NCBI GenBank assembly: GCA_023666665.1 | Contig: JAMPBN010000006.1 | Location: 1-58,932, forward strand | DNA from: Prevotella sp. | GTDB lineage: Bacteria > Bacteroidota > Bacteroidia > Bacteroidales > Muribaculaceae | Direction of reading: 5' to 3' | DNA length: 58,932 nucleotides | Part shown: in pieces, positions 56,075 to 58,932 of the stretch | Position numbering within the stretch: position 1 is the first letter of the stretch | Layout of the letters: each line of letters begins with the position of its first letter | Program-made: the position numbers and the translations under genes | The notes under the pieces: model-generated | Told to the model about the DNA's origin: nothing | Databases searched by the model: none | Seen by the model: only the letters and a program-made list of their open reading frames with translations

Positions 56075-57271
56075 ATGGAATCCATCAGACAACTTTATAA
56101 AATCGGCTACGGTCCCTCCAGCTCCCACACAATGGGTCCCCGCAACGCCGCAAAAGCCTTCGGCAAGAAAAACCCTCAAGCCGCACGTTTTGAAGTCACA
56201 CTCTACGGCTCGCTCGCTGCAACCGGTAAGGGCCACCTCACCGACAAGGCCATCATTGACGTACTCTCCAAAGTAGCACCAACGGAGATAATTTGGCAGC
56301 CGGATGTCTTTCTTCCATTCCACCCTAACGGAATGACGTTCACCGCGTTCAACTCCGAAGGTAAAGTAATTGATGAAGTTACGCAATACTCAATCGGCGG
56401 CGGTGACGTGGTGTCAGAAGGCGAATCACGCCAAGGAGCAGAGCAGGTCTACGATATGACAACAATCTCCGACATCCTGAAATGGTGCGACACCACAGGC
56501 CATTCCTTTTGGGAATACGTGGACCAATGCGAAGACAGCTCTATCTGGGAATACCTCGCCAAGGTGTGGGACACGATGAAAATGGCCGTGCAACGCGGCA
56601 TTGAAAACGAGGGCGTGCTTCCCGGCGGACTCGGAGTCGCACGCAAAGCAACGAGCTACTATATGCACGCCTCAGGCTATAACGCATCGCTGAAATCTCG
56701 CGGACTGGTCTACGCCTACGCCCTCGGCGTCAGCGAGGAGAATGCCGCCGGCGGCAAGATTGTCACCGCCCCTACCTGCGGCTCCTGCGGAGTTTTACCC
56801 GCAGTGCTCTACCACCTCCACACTTCCAAGGGATTCAGCGAGCAGCGCATCCTCCGCGCACTGGCCACGGCAGGACTGTTCGGCAACGTGGTCAAGCACA
56901 ATGCCTCGGTCAGCGGTGCCGAAGTGGGCTGCCAGGGTGAGGTAGGAGTGGCCTGCGCAATGGCCGCTGCTGCCGCAAGCCAACTTTTTGGCGGAACACC
57001 CCGCCAGGTTGAATACTCCGCCGAAATGGGCCTGGAGCATCACCTCGGACTCACATGCGACCCGGTGTGCGGCCTGGTGCAGATTCCCTGCATTGAACGC
57101 AACGCCTATGCCGCCGCACGTGCCCTCGATGCCAACCTCTATTCAGCATTTTCCGACGGCCGCCACTCCGTCAGCTTCGACCGCATCGTAGAGGTTATGA
57201 AGCAAACCGGCCACGACCTCCCCTCTATCTACAAAGAAACCTCCAAAGGCGGCCTCGCCACCATCCACTAA
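56075..57271 (+). CDS. sdaA: L-serine dehydratase (L-serine ammonia-lyase), single chain
   Basis: This enzyme converts L-serine to pyruvate and ammonia with a [4Fe-4S] cluster. The N-terminal ASB-like/beta region begins YKIGYGPSSSHTMGPRNAA, and the C-terminal alpha domain has APTCGSCGVLPAVLY, GAEVGCQGEVGVACAM and CDPVCGLVQIPCIERN with cysteines of the cluster. At 398 residues it is the fused single-chain form. Upstream is a 30-base gap made almost entirely of repeat units. Confidence 0.95.
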   Translation: MESIRQLYKIGYGPSSSHTMGPRNAAKAFGKKNPQAARFEVTLYGSLAATGKGHLTDKAIIDVLSKVAPTEIIWQPDVFLPFHPNGMTFTAFNSEGKVIDEVTQYSIGGGDVVSEGESRQGAEQVYDMTTISDILKWCDTTGHSFWEYVDQCEDSSIWEYLAKVWDTMKMAVQRGIENEGVLPGGLGVARKATSYYMHASGYNASLKSRGLVYAYALGVSEENAAGGKIVTAPTCGSCGVLPAVLYHLHTSKGFSEQRILRALATAGLFGNVVKHNASVSGAEVGCQGEVGVACAMAAAAASQLFGGTPRQVEYSAEMGLEHHLGLTCDPVCGLVQIPCIERNAYAAARALDANLYSAFSDGRHSVSFDRIVEVMKQTGHDLPSIYKETSKGGLATIH

Positions 57272-57341
57272 GGCAGTTCCCTTAGCAAGAGGATACTATT
57301 GTAAGACTAAGCACCACCAACCACGAATAAGAAAGTCCGAC

Positions 57342-58028
57342 ATGAAGCCGACAGTAACTTATATTGAAAAGAAATTTGAGGAGTTCAACCGCCAAATTTT
57401 TGGCGGTCGGCTTCCCAAATTACCGATTGAGCTTTCAGATGCATCCGGGTTTCTTGGCAAATGCGTGTTTCACCAACGCCGCCTTCCTAACGGGCTGAAA
57501 GAGTATGGCGATTTCAGGTTGCGCATAAACACCCGTATTGACCTGCCTGAAAATGTTATTGAAGATACCATCATCCACGAGATGATTCATTATCTCATTT
57601 TATGGACCGGACTCCAAGACACGTCTGACCACGGCGATATTTTCAGGGCCATTATGACGAGTATCAACACCGCCCATGGCCGAAACATCTCAGTTCGTCA
57701 TCACAACTCGGCAGAGGAGGCAGAACAGGCCGTCAGCACAAAACGCACCTGGCACGTTATTGCTGCAATATACTTCAAGACAGGTAAAACGGGAGTCAAG
57801 GTTCTGCCCCGAACTGTGCCTAAAATACTTGATTACTACAGAGTCGCCGTTGCTCACCGCGAAGTGCAGGAAGTCAGACTATATCTACACGACAACCCAT
57901 TTTTCAATCGTTATCCAACCTCAGCCGCGCTCCGCATTCACGACATTGACAAAGACTTGCTCGAATCAAACCTTGCCAAAGCTCGTCCCCTTAAAATCAA
58001 TGGCTCTCAAATAGTAGAAGAAAGATGA
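57342..58028 (+). CDS. SprT-like metalloprotease-domain protein
   Basis: This 228-residue protein has a SprT-like domain (about 5-130) with FNRQIFGGRLPKLPIEL near the start, the HEMIHYLI zinc motif (HExxH, about 83-90) and a downstream HG in TSDHGDIF. SprT-like proteins are thought to cut DNA-bound proteins; the C-terminal ~100 residues have no domain I can name. It is the first of a run of small orphan frames beside tRNA-Phe, possibly the edge of an acquired segment. The 70-bp gap before it shows no clear promoter. Confidence 0.82.
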   Translation: MKPTVTYIEKKFEEFNRQIFGGRLPKLPIELSDASGFLGKCVFHQRRLPNGLKEYGDFRLRINTRIDLPENVIEDTIIHEMIHYLILWTGLQDTSDHGDIFRAIMTSINTAHGRNISVRHHNSAEEAEQAVSTKRTWHVIAAIYFKTGKTGVKVLPRTVPKILDYYRVAVAHREVQEVRLYLHDNPFFNRYPTSAALRIHDIDKDLLESNLAKARPLKINGSQIVEER

Positions 58029-58029
58029 T

Positions 58030-58185
58030 ATGATGAAACAACTCGTCAAACCCGCTTATGAAGTACACACTGCGGCTCAAGAAAGGCAGGAGGATGCTCC
58101 AACAATGCCGAAACAGTCATTGCGCACCATCGATGACTATTACCGCGAAATGCGCGAAACGGCCAGCCAACATTTCCGCAGCTAA
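58030..58185 (+). CDS. 51-residue frame after the SprT-like gene
   Basis: ATG at 58030, overlapping the region right after the previous stop (58028), opens 51 codons ending at 58185. The product is charged, helical, with PKQSLRTIDDYYREMRET, and has no signal peptide. Tight spacing supports translation, but no family is recognised. Confidence 0.5.
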   Translation: MMKQLVKPAYEVHTAAQERQEDAPTMPKQSLRTIDDYYREMRETASQHFRS

Positions 58186-58215
58186 CGCTATGACAAGAGC
58201 CGAGGAACGTCCTAC

Positions 58216-58518
58216 ATGCAGGAGAAACTGATGATACAACTACCCGACAAGTCAATCGTTGCTGACAAATTCACCATCAATTCTTTTATAAAGTTTATCT
58301 CTGTGGTAGGATTTAAAAGCGTTGAGGCGTTGGGCATCATGTATGGCAAGCAGCCGATTGTCAGTCGGACTGAACCCGCAAAGCCTCAAAATTATAAACG
58401 CGCAGACAATGGTTGGTGGGTTTTGAGCAACTGCCCAACGGTTAAGATTGGGCAGTATGTCAACGAAATAGCCGAACGCTTAAACCTCCGAGCATATGCC
58501 GAACTCGCATTAAAATAA
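58216..58518 (+). CDS. 100-residue hypothetical protein
   Basis: This protein has no recognised family. It starts MQEKLMIQLPDKSIV, has an internal FIKFISVVGFKSVEALG helix and a conserved-looking NGWWVLSNCPTVKIGQYV segment near the C-terminus. An internal ATG at 58231 is an alternative start. It follows the 51-residue frame after 30 bp and shares its direction. Confidence 0.6.
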   Translation: MQEKLMIQLPDKSIVADKFTINSFIKFISVVGFKSVEALGIMYGKQPIVSRTEPAKPQNYKRADNGWWVLSNCPTVKIGQYVNEIAERLNLRAYAELALK

Positions 58519-58524
58519 TGCACT

Positions 58525-58662
58525 ATGGAGAAACTCGATGATTATGACAATTATAACTTTCTCGACAACCTCACCGGCGATTCACAAAGAAATGCCGAAG
58601 TCAATCATTACTTCGCCTACGTGACTTTCACGGATTTCTCCACTAGCCTGTGGCAGTTTTAG
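58525..58662 (+). CDS. 45-residue frame, possible gene fragment
   Basis: ATG at 58525 opens 45 codons ending at 58662 (acidic, rich in D, N, Y; MEKLDDYDNYNFLDNLTG). It may be a small gene or the start of a truncated one. The spacing from the previous stop (6 bases) fits co-translation. No family is recognised. Confidence 0.4.
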   Translation: MEKLDDYDNYNFLDNLTGDSQRNAEVNHYFAYVTFTDFSTSLWQF

Positions 58663-58828
58663 GTAGCCGGATATTTGTTCGAACGACTTCATTTGGTCAA
58701 CACGACACATCTACCAAAATACTTGACAACCCCGCAATTCAAGCTCTTATTCTCAACAATCAACAATGGTTGTTTCTTCTTGACAATCAACGATGTGTAA
58801 ATCTTTCTGCAAAAAACTTGCAAAAATA

Positions 58829-58860
58829 TTTGCACATCTCAAAAATTCTCACGACCTTTG
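58829..58860 (+). promoter_or_regulatory. Promoter of tRNA-Phe
   Basis: TTTG (58829-58832), exactly 20 bp, then GACCTTTG (58853-58860), one base off TAnnTTTG. The tRNA starts 21 bases later. The remaining gap from 58663 holds nothing else I can name. Confidence 0.65.
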
Positions 58861-58881
58861 CAGTGCAAAAAAAACGAAAAA

Positions 58882-58932
58882 GGTGCCATAGCTCAGTTGG
58901 TAGAGCAAAGGACTGAAAATCCTTGTGTCCCC
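58882..58932 (+). tRNA. tRNA-Phe (GAA), cut by window edge
   Basis: The 5' part of a tRNA: acceptor GGTGCCA, D arm with GCTCAGTTGGTAGAGC, and an anticodon arm with loop CTGAAAA, anticodon GAA (phenylalanine). The T arm and 3' acceptor strand lie beyond the window end. Confidence 0.93.

Noticed and set aside
58650-58916. Open frame of 88 codons that ends in tRNA-Phe
   Set aside because: It starts at GTG, runs through the tRNA promoter and reads the tRNA itself, so it is a by-product.

Overview
The window is from a bacterium of the order Bacteroidales, probably a gut lineage such as Muribaculaceae (family level is inference). Direct signs are promoters of the Bacteroidota type (-33 TTTG, about 20 bp, -7 TAnnTTTG), a Bat aerotolerance operon, an LpxC-FabZ fusion, a cytochrome-first sdhCAB operon, a TGS-domain nucleoside kinase and an ECF sigma/DUF4252 operon. 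About 50 genes are packed tightly, mostly with ATGA or TAATG overlaps. Nothing resembles a prophage, IS element, CRISPR array or rRNA operon.

Layout. 1-170: two tandem tRNA-Val genes (minus). 295-7022: secreted GH20 hexosaminidase, nucleoside kinase, DNA ligase LigA. 7358-11186: sdhCAB, with an SdhC that carries an unusual ~115-residue tail. 11241-11430: an unannotated, strongly structured element, probably an RNA. 11465-16661: CDP-glycerol-transferase-like protein, ECF sigma operon with DUF4252 proteins (including a 55-residue one), two glycosyltransferases and a TM2 protein. 16658-18066 (minus): universal stress protein and a small helix-turn-helix protein. 18198-26385 (minus): moxR-DUF58-batX-batA-batBC(fused)-batD-batE. 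26499-28292 (minus): engB, HU and a membrane-anchored HU/LysM protein. 28414-31587: lpxD, lpxC-fabZ, lpxA. 31832-39374: eight-gene export operon (ABC pair, YtrA-type GntR regulator, MacB-like ATPase with two permeases, MacA-like adaptor, TolC-like channel), with a palindromic operator candidate between its promoter and first gene. 39573-43524: four-subunit 2-oxoacid:ferredoxin oxidoreductase, an unknown gene and a cyclophilin lipoprotein. 43685-50048: ffh, folD, capA-like gene, NfnAB-type transhydrogenase and an aldose epimerase. 50089-57271: EamA transporter, dGTPase, TPM protein, NlpC/P60 hydrolase, U32 protein, serine dehydratase. 57342-58662: SprT-like protein and small orphan frames. 58882-end: tRNA-Phe.

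The most unusual structure is a set of short tandem arrays of 7- or 8-bp units at eight loci: 4781-5016, 11436-11470, 31584-31618, 39378-39447, 41674-41736, 43618-43649, 48127-48203 and 56022-56070. They sit at gene borders, run into stop or start codons, and once lie inside a coding sequence (the NfnB/GltA-like gene), where they encode a periodic peptide. In the longest array the period is exactly 7 for 84 bp and then exactly 8 for 152 bp, and the unit drifts by one or two substitutions between neighbours. They look like the short tandemly repeated repetitive (STRR) sequences of filamentous cyanobacteria and are the best candidate here for an undescribed process. Metabolically, the ferredoxin-linked oxoacid oxidoreductase, NfnAB and the Sdh/Frd complex fit an anaerobe that exchanges electrons among ferredoxin, NAD(P)H and quinone.
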